DNA of 64,000 nt from contig NC_085140.1 of NCBI RefSeq assembly GCF_024139115.2, positions 29,003,806 through 29,067,805 on the forward strand, read 5' to 3'. The translations under genes were made by a program, and so were the position numbers. Source of the DNA: Armigeres subalbatus (Eukaryota > Arthropoda > Insecta > Diptera > Culicidae). This document shows, piece by piece, positions 11,046 through 21,442 of this stretch (positions are counted from its first letter, which is position 1; each line of letters starts with the position of its first letter). A model generated the notes under the pieces. It did no database searches and had not been told where the DNA came from. It saw only the letters and a list, made by a program, of their open reading frames with translations.

Positions 11046-13538
11046 CTCCGCACAAACACCGCTTGGTGGATCAATCAGATTTTTCATTATTATCATGCTT
11101 CTAGAGAGCCTTTTATTTCATTTAGTCCAATTAACGTAACATATTTTCTCGACGACTTCTTACCGTATTCTTCTATTTATTTGAAGTAAGCTGAGTAGAA
11201 TAACATGCTTAAAGTCCAAAATATATTCAGATGTGGGGCCTTCCTTAGCCGTGAGGTAAGATACGTGGCTACAAAGCAAGACCATGCTGAAGTAACGCTA
11301 AATTTCAAAATTTTAATTTTAATCTATAATGCGAAACAAAATCATAACAAGGGAATTAAAAATATTGTAACAAAATGTGTCATAAATGTGGCTAAATTTG
11401 GTTAAAATAACATAAACTATAACAAAAATCCCACTAGCCGTAACACAATTGTTACATAAATTAATACTTTAATGTCAACATTATAACAAACGTTGATATA
11501 ATTATTTGGTACAAAAAACTATATCAAAGATTATTTGCGTACATTACGTATAAAAATCCTGTATGATACAAATGACGGATTGTTATCCATAATGTAGGCA
11601 ATTGGCTTTTCGTATTGAACGTGGCTCAAGTAATAATGAAGGTGGCTACCTATGATTTATTCTCCAATATCTACGTATGAAAAAATTAAGGCAATTTCGG
11701 TGAAAATATAAATAACTAATGTTGTTATACTTTTGATATAAAATTAAACTGGTCAAAGATTATTTCCCATCGAATTATTTAATTATTACACACGGTGCTA
11801 TAAATAACAACCATTGATTTAAGTGTGTTATTATTTTGTTATGTTTTCCTGATCGGGCATTTTCCCCTTTTTGACACATTTTGTATTGAAGATTTTGCTT
11901 TTTAGTATGAATCGTAACGCACGGCCTGGTTTCCTCCCTCCCCTTCCATCGGAACGTAATTTGTGAACAACACCTAATAGTGATGTTCCTTATAAAATGT
12001 TTAAAGGTGCCATATCCAACCTACGACTCGTAAAAATATAGAACAGTTGTACAGAAAATGTTTCTCTTGGAGGGCAGAATAGATCGAAATTGACTGAGTG
12101 ATTACTCCTTTTTTTCCTGTCCCTAACGAGTCAGCATAACTCCACCCAATTCCACCGACTGACTTCAACTCTACATACACGTATCTCCACTTCAATACTA
12201 ACAGAACGTGCCCAATGCCTCATACTTGGCTCAAATTTAGTAAGGTACGAGATAAACGGTCCCATCGTCCAGGTCGTAACACGTATCCAGAAAGACATTA
12301 TGAAGCGAAAAAGCTGTTATACGTCAGCAATGTCATACGTCTTTTTGAAAAATGAGCGAATGAGATGAACATAGATGCAGGAAGCTTAATATGAAACAAT
12401 CTCGCCGGGTAGCAACTGTTATAACATTCTTCAACTCACTTTTCCACTAAATAAATGCATCGTTATAGCCTTCTAGTAGTAAAAATAACTTAACAAGCAA
12501 AAAAAGAAATCCATACTCCAGAATAAAAAAAAAACAAGATTCCACAAAACTCATTGCAGTCACATCTCAATCTTCCGCATTTTGTCATTACCCCTGAGAA
12601 ACTTCAAGAAGGCCTTAACCTAAAGCTTGGTTGTTTTTGATAGTAACTTGATGTAAATGGCTCTCACTGGTATGTAGAATATCATAAAGCATTAATTTTC
12701 GCACAAAAATTTTAGTCACAATGTACCATGCGTCTCCATATGCTTTCATACTTATTATCATGAACATGTTCAAAGCTTGATGGCATAAACAAATCTCCAA
12801 AAGTAAAGGAATTACGAACTTGGCGTCATCAACAAAGTTTTTCAGGATAACTTTTGCTTCAACTTTCGCAGACATTTTCGTTTACTGAGAGTGGAAAAAT
12901 GGATTATTCATCTCACTTTGGGGGTTATTGATCATAAAGCTGAAGATGTACCACCAAAATTTCATTCTTGCTGTCGTATATTTTGTCTGATAACTAATCT
13001 AATGCTGGGTAGCACCAGCCATTCTTATGATAGGGTAATTTTTTAACTAGCGACTTGTCACTTTTAAGTTTAATTCTCCAAATGAGACAGACCCTAAAAA
13101 AGCCATAGAAAACGTTACAAAGCCATAGCAAGTTATGGTTCTGATGTTTGAGTTGTAATTAACCATTTTGGACACGTATCGTATCGTACAACACCTTAAA
13201 AAAAAAACCCAGATTAATCCACCTACAGTGGGATTTTGGCCCTTCCATAGTCATAAGGAAATATTGTCAGACTCCAATATTTAAAACGAGATAAAACAAC
13301 TGAGCTTCCACGGCGATTGAACGTATAAAGTGACAAATTAATTGCCTACCAAAAGGCGGATTTCATGGGTTGAGTGACAACAAAATGAACGAAAACGCAC
13401 TGTACGTCATGCTGCCTATCTATTAGGCGCTCGTCGAAATGAATAGCTATTGTAACATGGTTAGTAACTAGCGTAACGCTGGTAGCATATACATATATTC
13501 GTAATTTCCAGAGACCTCGATAATTATTAATCCAGAAC
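11046..13538. other. Non-coding stretch
   Basis: No supported gene. 11200-11850 is rich in 'ATAACAA' and 'GTTATA' words, suggestive of a degraded repeat. The 64-aa and 86-aa minus frames at 12001-12195 and 12615-12875 show no domain that I recognise. Confidence 0.4.
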
Positions 13539-13708
13539 TAAGGGATCGTACACTAATTACGTAAGCACTTAGGGGGGGAGGGGGGTCGGCCATATTTTTA
13601 CGCTCCATATAAATAAAAATTGATTTATATGGAAAAAATCTTACATGGTGGGAGGGGGGGTTTAAAAACCAAGAAAAAATGCTTACGTAATTAGTGTACG
13701 GCCCCTAA
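13539..13708. mobile_element. PIF/Harbinger-type MITE (164 bp, TAA target duplication)
   Basis: The element is 13542-13705. Its ends are inverted copies of GTACACTAATTACGTAAGCA (20 bp without mismatch), preceded by GGGATC on the left and GGGGCC on the right. TAA flanks both sides (13539-13541 and 13706-13708). The central part contains G-rich tracts (13571-13585 and 13650-13660). No coding sequence. Confidence 0.8.
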
Positions 13709-16608
13709 CTAAATCAGTCATTGATCTGAACGATACTTAATAGCGTTCCATAATAACATATATTTCGCCTTATGGATGTCTAATTTTGTAATACTAATCA
13801 TGTTTAATACCTTAAAAATGAGTGAGATTTTTATGTCAGTAAATTTCAGAATTTGCACACAAACGCACCCATACATGCATATAAGTGGTCTATTAGTGTC
13901 TCAAGACATGCTCACATTTGCTATCTAGCTCTCACTGAAGAAATTTTTGAAATCTTTTAAATTTTCACGTTTTTGCTTTTCTGAGAAGATTGTTTGGTAC
14001 ATGCTTCTATATGTTGCTCAATTAAAATCAATTGTTTTTTTGAAACAAACCAGAAAAATATGCATATTTCCATATCATATCATTTGTCATAATTATATTT
14101 TCAATATTAAAGTGAATTTGTTCCAAATACCATACATTTTACTTCATAATTCAAGAGATTTATTGATAGATTAATACGTAACACACCTGCGTAACGCATA
14201 CAAAGCGAAATTATATACACTTCCGAAGGAAGGGTCAAAACACCTGTCGTTCACAAGAGTCCCGGAAGGTTAGAGACTCAATCTGCGATAGCCTCCAAAT
14301 TCGAACAGAACTGACAAGCTTTAGTTATACAGCAAACATGCAGGTTATACAGAAAGACCTTCAAATGTTTCACAGAAGTCAATGATACTTCCCGATGTTT
14401 ATACACACATTTGTAGGCCACCGTAGTCCATTGACCGTACGAGCGTCATCTGTGACAGCAGTTGGCAAAAATTCATTTCACCGGAAACTAAGCATTATTC
14501 TAGGTCAACTCTGACAGGTACACTTTCATATGCGCCATTCCATGCGTTTACTTTCTACCGGCACGGCGGCTCTTTAGCTGTCAATCAACTTCACTAATCA
14601 AACAAACACTAGAAAGGAACATTTTTCCATATGGCAAACTCAAACCTATCGATTACACTCATGAATTAGACAGATAATGTGTGTGCTTTCGTTTCACATC
14701 TAAACCAATATGATTTTGCTCGCACCCAAAATCGGTTCTATTTTTAGATCTGGTCGATCATGCCAATAAGATCGACTAATATGTTGCGCATCGCCCCGGC
14801 AGGTCCCGGATTTGTCAAATTGATTCGAATCGAATCGCGTCCACCGAGCTAAAATTTTATGACTAATGGTCTTCTCTCGTTACGCAACATTTACCATAAG
14901 TGCCCCAGTAGACATCGTCGGCTTCTGCGAGCACATGACATCTTCAACGATAATTATGAGGACTTCGCCGAGAAAACAAACACACCATCCACGCTGCGAT
15001 TGACCTTTTCCGAGGCCTAACACCTAATCACAGACAAATGTACCTGATTCGATTGAATCTTCCAGTGTAATGCATAACCGAGAACAATGTCGAGTACGCC
15101 CGCTTAGACGATCAGATATAATCGAACAATTCTAACCTAATTCTACGTGCTCAACGTCTGTTTGTCTGTGACAAACCTATAAAATTTCCGGCAGTGTCAG
15201 TACATTCTGGTTGTTGATATTGCCTTACGCCGTCGTAAAATTACCACCGGGACGGTCATCGTGACGAGAGGGATAAACAAAGCTTACACCCATCACTGGG
15301 AGATGGTTATTACTCTTACCAGCAGGAAAACAGTGGTTAGAACAGCTCATCGGGTTAAGGAACGCGATCGAGAGTATCCACCAATTGAATAATGGGTTTA
15401 TTTCGACATATATTTTGTGCGGGAAAAGTGGCAAACGGGTAGAAAATGAAATGCTACTTGGCCAAAAATAGACGCGTTCTCACCTTTTCCGAAGTGGGGT
15501 AGAACCATGTGGTGTGGAATATTCGCTTCCACAGATAAGCAGATGTTGTCTCCAAAGCTAAGAATAGCATTCAATAAACATCGTAAGTTTAAAATACCGA
15601 CGCTAGATTCGTTGAGTTGAAGATGATTTAACATGATTCTCCAATACACGAGTCAAACAAAGCATGATAGGATATTTTCTGGGTTAGAGTAAGCTCAACT
15701 ACTGCCACCTGGTCTTATAACAGAGGAGACCAATAATCTAATTAATGATTTTTTTATTGTACCCATATGCGTTGCATCGAATTATCTGTGACAACGACGC
15801 TTACTGGATCAGCTGCACTCTGGGCACTAAATAATACTCAGCTGAAGTTAATTTTCGGTCGATATGCTCTATTTCACTCTGCGCCTTTTGATGCGCTCGT
15901 AAGAATAACGAATCGATGATGAGCGTTCATTGCTGCTCAATGGGATTGGAGCGAGCGGTAGGAAACAACTTTGTTTATAAAGTTGAGCCTCGTCAGCTGT
16001 GAGATGAATTTGATTGTAGAAAGTATAAGTATTTATGTTTTTATTTTGACTTCGACACTCTCCGCGATGCACCAAATTAAATGACCATCAAATATGCGGA
16101 CACATTCCTCCTTCGTTCGTCAATCTAAGATTAATGACTTCCGAGGGCCCTTAAGCCCGTCGACATAAAAACATCGTATCACTATTCCGTGAAGATTGAT
16201 AATAGTCGTTAAGATCGGATTTACGATTCTACACGGAAACGGTACATGTCGTCCCAATGGAATCGATGCCACTATGAATGAGAAGTGAATAGGTACTTAA
16301 TTCTCACGATATTAATTATACTGAGTTTTGAATAGTTTCTGGTCCCGTAAAATTTATTACTCAATTAGATAATTGGAGAAGCAACACGACTCGCTCCCAA
16401 CGTATGGATTTTGGCTGAAGCTACCGTAAACCGGCTGATCCTCTGGTAATACTCTTTCGCAATCGGCGGAACGAAAATAGATCATCTGTGTACTTAAAAA
16501 TTAATTACTGCACATCATTAGCGGACGCCGACATCCGAAACTTGTTGCACGTTTTCCACCTCTTACCCAGAGTTAACCTTCTTCTTTTGATCATGTCTCT
16601 CTGCCCAG
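13709..16608. other. Non-coding, largely single-copy-looking sequence before the SH3 exon
   Basis: More GC-balanced than the surrounding repeat regions, and no repeat family seen elsewhere in the window occurs here. Short minus frames at 15225-15649 and 15869-16075 have no recognisable domain. The last bases form the splice acceptor of exon A, a pyrimidine-rich tract ending TCTCTCTGCCCAG at 16608. Intronic enhancers are possible but not shown. Confidence 0.45.
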
Positions 16609-16739
16609 ATGTACGATATTTTGGTGGTGAACAAAAACTACGATGCCGAAGGGCCCGATTCCATCTCGGTGCGGGTGGGAGATCTGGTGGAAGTTCTGGA
16701 CATGGGTGAGTCTGCTACAGTCGCTGTCGCCGGAGCAAA
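16609..16739 (+). CDS. Unc-89: Exon A: N-terminal half of SH3 domain, obscurin/Unc-89-like
   Basis: The exon follows an acceptor (TCTGCCCAG|ATG) and ends at a strong donor (GCAAA|GTAAGT). It encodes 43 residues plus two bases (phase 2). YDILVVNKNYDAEGPDSIS and VRVGDLVEVLD form the first SH3 strands: the RT loop with its acidic residues, then the GD-x-VEVL strand. In the invertebrate obscurin/Unc-89 family an SH3 domain precedes a RhoGEF domain near the N terminus of a giant sarcomeric scaffold, which is what the later exons show. The first codon is ATG right after the acceptor. It could be the start codon with a noncoding exon upstream, or an internal Met; I cannot decide. Another SH3-DH GEF is possible but less likely. 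Confidence 0.75.
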
Positions 16740-16817
16740 GTAAGTATCCCCCCGCCCATGGAACAAGTTGATCCCCATGATTTATGACTTTTGGATTTTC
16801 CACCCTTTCGCCGATAG

Positions 16818-16988
16818 GAGGCCAAAACTGGATCCACAGCTGAATGTTGGCAAGACGGAGAGTCTGCTCGATAGTTCCATTTCCAAGCACAAACTATCCA
16901 TCAAACCGAAGAAGAACCACCAGAGTTCGCAGTTTCGAAGAAGCGTCAGTCCACAGCCGCCACAGTATCAGCCGAAACCGAACGAAAA
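16818..16988 (+). CDS. Unc-89: Exon B: basic linker inserted in the SH3 domain, possible cassette exon
   Basis: The acceptor is CCGATAG|G and the donor GAAAA|GTGAGT. The exon is 171 bp, phase 2 in and phase 2 out, so it can be skipped without changing frame. It encodes about 57 residues rich in K, S, P and Q, including [18 protein letters not shown] and [14 protein letters not shown], which look disordered. It falls between the SH3 strand VEVLD of exon A and WKVRIF of exon C, the position of the n-Src loop. With the exon included, the SH3 carries a long basic insertion. Without it, the two SH3 halves lie close together. Assignment to the gene rests on phase, strand and only 78 bp separation from exon A. 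Confidence 0.7.
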
Positions 16989-17578
16989 GTGAGTATTGTT
17001 CAAACTTAGAGAAATTTTCTTGACCACAATGAATGAAGTTGAACATGTTTTGCACATTCGTTGGTTTCGTCGAGAGATTGAACTCTCGTCATTCCAGGCA
17101 ATTCAAGTCATTTTGGAGTATTGCCATAACGATTGATAGTTTACACTCGTACAGGCTGTTGAGTTGCGTGTAGACCTTCTGACTCTAGATGTCCGTGACT
17201 ACATATTACCATTGTTATACTTCGAGTTAGAGGTTACCATTTTGACAAGGGTAATTCCATTGAATTGTGTAAGCCATTTGGCTAATATAAAGTAAATTTT
17301 TCGTTGCCAGTGAGTCAAATTAAATTAATCAATAAATAAGTTTAACGCTTTCTTTGTTTGGACCCTGTCACCGGCTAACGTCTATCGTGTTCGGCCAGAG
17401 TCCTATTTTTGTCAGGTCAAATGGGTTTTGATGATTCTTCTAGTCAACTACTTCGTGCGTGACAGACAGCTCGGTTTCCTTGTCAGTTTTTTCGTTTCAG
17501 GAATACCCATATGACTTGGGATCCAGCAGCAAGTGATGGATCTTCCATTTACTATTAAGTCGTTATACATTTTGAGGT
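16989..17578. other. Start of the 11.2-kb intron
   Basis: Begins with the donor GTGAGT of exon B. No repeat or gene is recognised up to the MITE at 17579. Confidence 0.5.
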
Positions 17579-17717
17579 TGTCCATATATACCACGTGGAC
17601 AAGTTTTGGTCAGTTTATGACCCCCTCTCCCAGCGTGGAATTTTCAAAAAATTGTATGAACCGTGGGCAATCGCCATACACCCCTTCCCCCTAAACTGTC
17701 CACGTGGTATATGGACA
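17579..17717. mobile_element. Short MITE with TGTCCATATA inverted ends
   Basis: The left end is TGTCCATATATACCACGTGG. The right end, read inverted, is TGTCCATATACCACGTGGAC, differing by a 2-bp indel. The TIRs contain CACGTG, an E-box-like palindrome. Length is about 139 bp, with no ORF. It directly abuts the next element at 17719, so no target duplication could be confirmed. Confidence 0.65.
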
Positions 17718-17718
17718 G

Positions 17719-18383
17719 TAGAGTGATTCAAATTTTGACTTTTTTGCTCCCCGATGCTTAAACGATTGCATTTGCCCTTTTATTAACTCACCTAATTTTT
17801 TGACTAATTTGGATGTAAATTGAGTGAGCGCTGTTTGAAGTTTGTATGAAAATTGCTATGAAAACAGTAACTTTCATGGAAAACCGTTCCCGAACGCCTC
17901 CCTTTAAACTCTAACAACATGTGAGTACATCGGCAACATAAGAAATTTTACAAGGAAACAGGTCGTCTTTGTTGCGAAACGATTTGATGCTTGTAAGAAA
18001 AGTTATGAAGGAAATACTGATTCGTGGGAAATCCAATTTAACACGTAAAAGAATAACATCAATATCAATAATGAGCATTTTTGTTTTCTTCATAACTTTC
18101 CTTCCAAACGAGAAAACGCTTAGCAACAACAACTGCCTTTCAGCTTGAGAAGTATTCTGTGTAGGCACTGTTTTTGTTATATTTAAATAGTTCATGGCCC
18201 ATAGCACAGAACGGTCTTCCACATAAGGGTCAGTTTTCACAGTAATTTCCATACAAACTTCAAATGACGTGTGCACAGTCAAATTACATCCAAAATTGCT
18301 AAAAATTTAGAAGGATTATTAAAATGGAAAATGCAATCGTTTAAGCATCGGGGGGCAAAACAGTCAAAATTTGAATCACTCTA
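17719..18383. mobile_element. Non-autonomous DNA transposon with TAGAGTGATTC ends
   Basis: Terminal inverted repeats start TAGAGTGATTCAAATTTTGA and continue through 'GCATCGGGG' and 'CAATCGTTTAAGCATCG', about 60 bp per side. The end type TAGAG resembles hAT elements. The 8-bp flanks (left ATGGACAG, right ATGTTTTT) do not match convincingly, perhaps because the left side abuts another MITE. A 123-aa minus frame at 17911-18282 has no transposase motif that I can see. Confidence 0.65.
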
Positions 18384-18574
18384 ATGTTTTTTTTTTCACA
18401 CTTAGAAAGTAAGTGCATATGATGTAAGCACCTACTCTGTTTTTGATTGAATGTCCAAAGCAGGTTTTCTTAAATTACCATTCTTTTGATACCGTAAATG
18501 CTTATTTGGTTATGGCTTCTTTTCCGCTTACAATGTTTTGAAAACTCAGATATGAATATGTACATTATGTGGAA

Positions 18575-18690
18575 GTTTATGATTTGAAAAATGTATTAGA
18601 GGTAACTACTTTCCTTCGATGGGACTCGAGCCCACGACGCTCAGTACGCTAGATTTGTGCTTTTAACCATTTAAGCTACGAAGGACCCTA
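18575..18690 (-). repeat. SINE fragment with tRNA-like head
   Basis: The minus strand of 18612-18685 folds like a 74-nt tRNA. The acceptor stem TCCTTCG pairs with CGAAGGA over 7 bp. The D arm is GCTT/AAGC. The T arm is GTGGG-CTCGAGT-CCCAT. The anticodon stem is badly mismatched, so it is not a functional tRNA gene. A deleted copy at 7960-8065 shares both the tRNA-like part and its flank, which shows a dispersed SINE family. Confidence 0.6.
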
Positions 18691-18756
18691 GGCCTTTCTT
18701 TTACGTATTTTGATCATGGTGCTATCAAAAATAGGGTAGTCTATCAAGGAAAAAAT

Positions 18757-18935
18757 AAAAAATATAAGTCGAGTCAAGTACGAGACACTGAAGACGGCCT
18801 TACTGTTGAGGTCGAAATACGTATCTGTCAGGATACAATTAAGTGGTGGAATTCAATGGGATTGTTTAAACTCGTCTTATGACAGGTGAAAACATTCCAC
18901 TAAAAAGCTCAAAATAATTTTCTTATCAAAAAAAT
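18757..18935. mobile_element. Palindromic MITE, GTCGAAATACGTAT family (copy 1)
   Basis: It contains GAGTCAAGTACGAGACACTG, GAGGTCGAAATACGTATCTG and a right part with 'CATTCCACTAAAAAGCTC'. Related copies are at 29450-29650, 31838-32104, 40885-41005 and 55490-55710. The most complete (31838) is one long palindrome. This copy keeps roughly one arm plus the centre. Confidence 0.65.
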
Positions 18936-19584
18936 ATATTTTTTTTGCGGAATTCTGACATGCAACTTGCAACTTGCTGCTTAAATTAGGGTGTCCCTTA
19001 AAAAATAGTATTTTTGATCTACTTTTTTTGTTTTCGATTTTTTGTAAAAGTCATCTTTGGGTGACTTTTAGAGCTCAAAAATTGCATCTTTTGATGTATG
19101 AATATGCTCAATATATTTTGTCGATCAAAAGTTATAATCTTTTTTTCTGTTAAAATTACGTTTTTTTCTTCTATAGTTGATATCGCCAGTCGGGGCAAAC
19201 TAGAAAAAAAATATGTTCACACGACATTTCAAAAAGAAGCTCATATTTTTTATAATGTCAAAAAATTGGAGATATGTTATTGGTTTTTCATAAATGTCAC
19301 CTTCTGAAGACTTTTGGAGCTTTTCAAGACGCGTGTTTTGCTATCATGAACATTGTCTGTATCTACCTATTTCCGTTGTTGAACTATATCAATTTTTTTG
19401 AAAAAATATGATATTAGTCGAATTGGTAAAACTTAAGATAAAAAAATCGTATCTCCATTTTTTCACATAATAAAGAATATGAGTTGCTCTTTCAAATGTC
19501 GTGTAAACACATTTTTTTGGTTTGCCTCAATCGGAGATATCAACTTTTGTAAAAAAAAAATACGTAATTTTGACAGAAAACAAA

Positions 19585-20660
19585 TAGGGTAAGGTGGTCG
19601 GTTGCCGGCACTGGTCGGTTGTCGGCACTTCGTCGTAACTTTTAACAGAAAATAGATATTTTCATTTTGACATATGTCATACGTGTGTTATATAAGCACG
19701 ATCTTGTTATGCTTATTTCCAAAGCACTTAGAAACCTTTGTTTCATTTTTCAGAGAAAACATTTTTTATCAAGTCAAGACAAAATTTTCAAAACGACTTA
19801 TCTGCTTTTGTTAACAAAGATTCAAACGACGATTTGACAAATCTTATAGCTCTCCCACGCAAGCCAACACCACCAATAGGTAGGTGAAGGTTTCCGCTAC
19901 CTGTTGATGGTGCTGTTTTGCGTAGGAGAGCTATCAGATTCGTCAAATCGTCGTTTGAATCTTTGTTTGAATCAAAGCAGATAAGTCGTTTTGAAAATTT
20001 TGTCTTGAAGTGAAAACCCACTCCAAAATTTTTTTTGTCATTTTTCAAGTGTTATAAATAAAAGCAAAACAGTCGGATAGATAAGTGCATTACGTATTTA
20101 CAAAGCAAATTTACTCTATTTTGTGATTCAATATTGAGTACCACCGTAGCGGTCGCAGTTAAACCATACCATTTTCACTTTTCTAAAAGGTTACTAATTT
20201 CGGTTGTTGGCACCCAGGTGGCAACGGTGAAATATCAAGGCAAATCATCAGTCTATTACCTAATTTCAGGCTATAAGCCAAGTTGTATGCAAAAATCACC
20301 ATTTTGTAAAATCTTGATAAAATGTGTATAATGTACTTAAATGCAATAAATTTCATTACCATTGCCACAAAAAATCTCGATATTTTCAGCCATAACACCC
20401 TCAATTCATATTTTTTAATTTTAAATGAGTCTTTGAGGGTGCCAACAACCGACCACCTTTTTCAGAATGACATAAAAACAACGCTTAACAACAAAATGTT
20501 AATAACAAATTTCCGATAGATGGAATAAATCGAAACATTTTACCAGTTATTTTCTTATGCCTATAGGCTTCCATTTGTATGAAAATATCACCACATTGTG
20601 CAAATGTAGGAAAGTTATGAACTAAAAAAAAGGGCGCCGACAACCGGTCACCTTCCCTTA
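19585..20660. mobile_element. Inner TA-flanked element with GGGTAAGGTGG ends
   Basis: The element is 19587-20658. The left end is GGGTAAGGTGGTCGGTTGCC and the right end, read inverted, is AGGGAAGGTGACCGGTTGTC. TA lies on both sides. The word 'CGGTTGTCGGCAC' and its complement recur internally (19616 and 20443). It contains the MITE at 19775. No transposase frame. Confidence 0.6.
19771..20011. mobile_element. m4bp-type MITE copy 1 (233 bp, AAGT duplication)
   Basis: The element is 19775-20007. Its ends are inverted CAAGACAAAATTTTCAAAAC, and almost the whole length is palindromic around 'AGGTAGGTGAAGG'. A 4-bp duplication AAGT flanks it. The copy at 52211-52441 has AATT on both sides, which confirms the 4-bp target. 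MITEs with 4-bp duplications (m4bp) are known from mosquitoes. Confidence 0.8.
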
Positions 20661-21442
20661 TAAGTTTTGATCGGCAGAAGATATTGTGTATATTTATATA
20701 TCAAAAGTTGTATTTTTTTAGCTTTAAAATTCACTCGAAGACGACTTTTTCGAAAACTGTTTTTACTTAAGGGGCACTGTTTTTTTAAGGGACACCCTAA
20801 TTCAAGTAGGAAAAATTGCTCTAAATCAGCCAACTTAAGACCTACAGAAAAAGTTTTTAAGCTAAATTGATCGGAATTGCGCTACAACTTTGTAGAACAT
20901 TGCATCTCAGAATTCCGCAAAATAAAAAAATTTCTGTGATGGACGACCCTATTCTTTGGAAGCACCATGATGGCCTTACTATTTCGATCAACTTCGAAGA
21001 AAAACATTTTTGTACTATTGTTAAAATATGTCCATGCCTCAATTGAATAGACGTGATGCAGTAAACCTTGGAATTTTAGTCACACTTGACACATTGACTC
21101 ACACATCGTCACTGCAACAGCTTAATTACATAAGTTCTAAATAATGCTCGTTAATAGTAGGACAATATATTGTATTTTTGGTGTCGTCATTTTTCTCGAG
21201 ATTCCAAGTTAATTATCCAGTTTTTGATTGACTAGCCCAATGAATGACGAAGTACGGCATGGTACATCTTTTTATTTTTAGAGCAATAAGCTCTTCCTTT
21301 AACAACTTTGATGTTGTAATCGGAAAGTAACGTTCGCTTCCTGGATATAGGCAGTAACCAAAAAGTAAGTTCGCTGTTGGTACAAGTCGATTTGATTGTT
21401 TACCGCACTGCAAATGATTGCCAGATTTCTACGAATATTTCA

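Larger units (their letters stand above)
18987..20799. mobile_element. TA-flanked element with GGGTGTCCCTTAAAAAA ends
   Basis: The element is 18989-20797. The left end is GGGTGTCCCTTAAAAAATA and the right end, read inverted, is GGGTGTCCCTTAAAAAAAC. TA flanks both sides (18987-18988 and 20798-20799). Subterminal arms also pair ('TTTTGAT', 'GATCAAAA' segments at 19090-19135 and 20660-20715). The interior holds a 2 x 150-bp palindrome at 19135-19585 and the nested elements at 19587 and 19775. Probably Tc1/mariner-derived and non-autonomous. Confidence 0.65.
18712..20974. mobile_element. Outermost inverted-repeat element of a nested block
   Basis: The left arm at 18712-18747 contains ATCATGGTGCT and AATAGGGT. 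Its inverted partner is at 20938-20974. A second shared arm block, TTGCGGAATTCTGA, lies at 18947-18960 and, inverted, at about 20910-20925. Inside sit a palindromic MITE (about 18757-18935), a TA-flanked element (18989-20797), a large palindrome (19135-19585), another TA-flanked element (19587-20658) and a 4-bp-target MITE (19775-20007). No transposase is visible. Confidence 0.6.

Noticed and set aside
16591..16890. 99-aa minus ORF opposite exons A and B
   Set aside because: Shadow of the coding exons on the other strand; no domain.
17911..18282. 123-aa minus ORF as a transposase
   Set aside because: Lies in a 665-bp TIR element, far too short for a transposase, and shows no catalytic motif.
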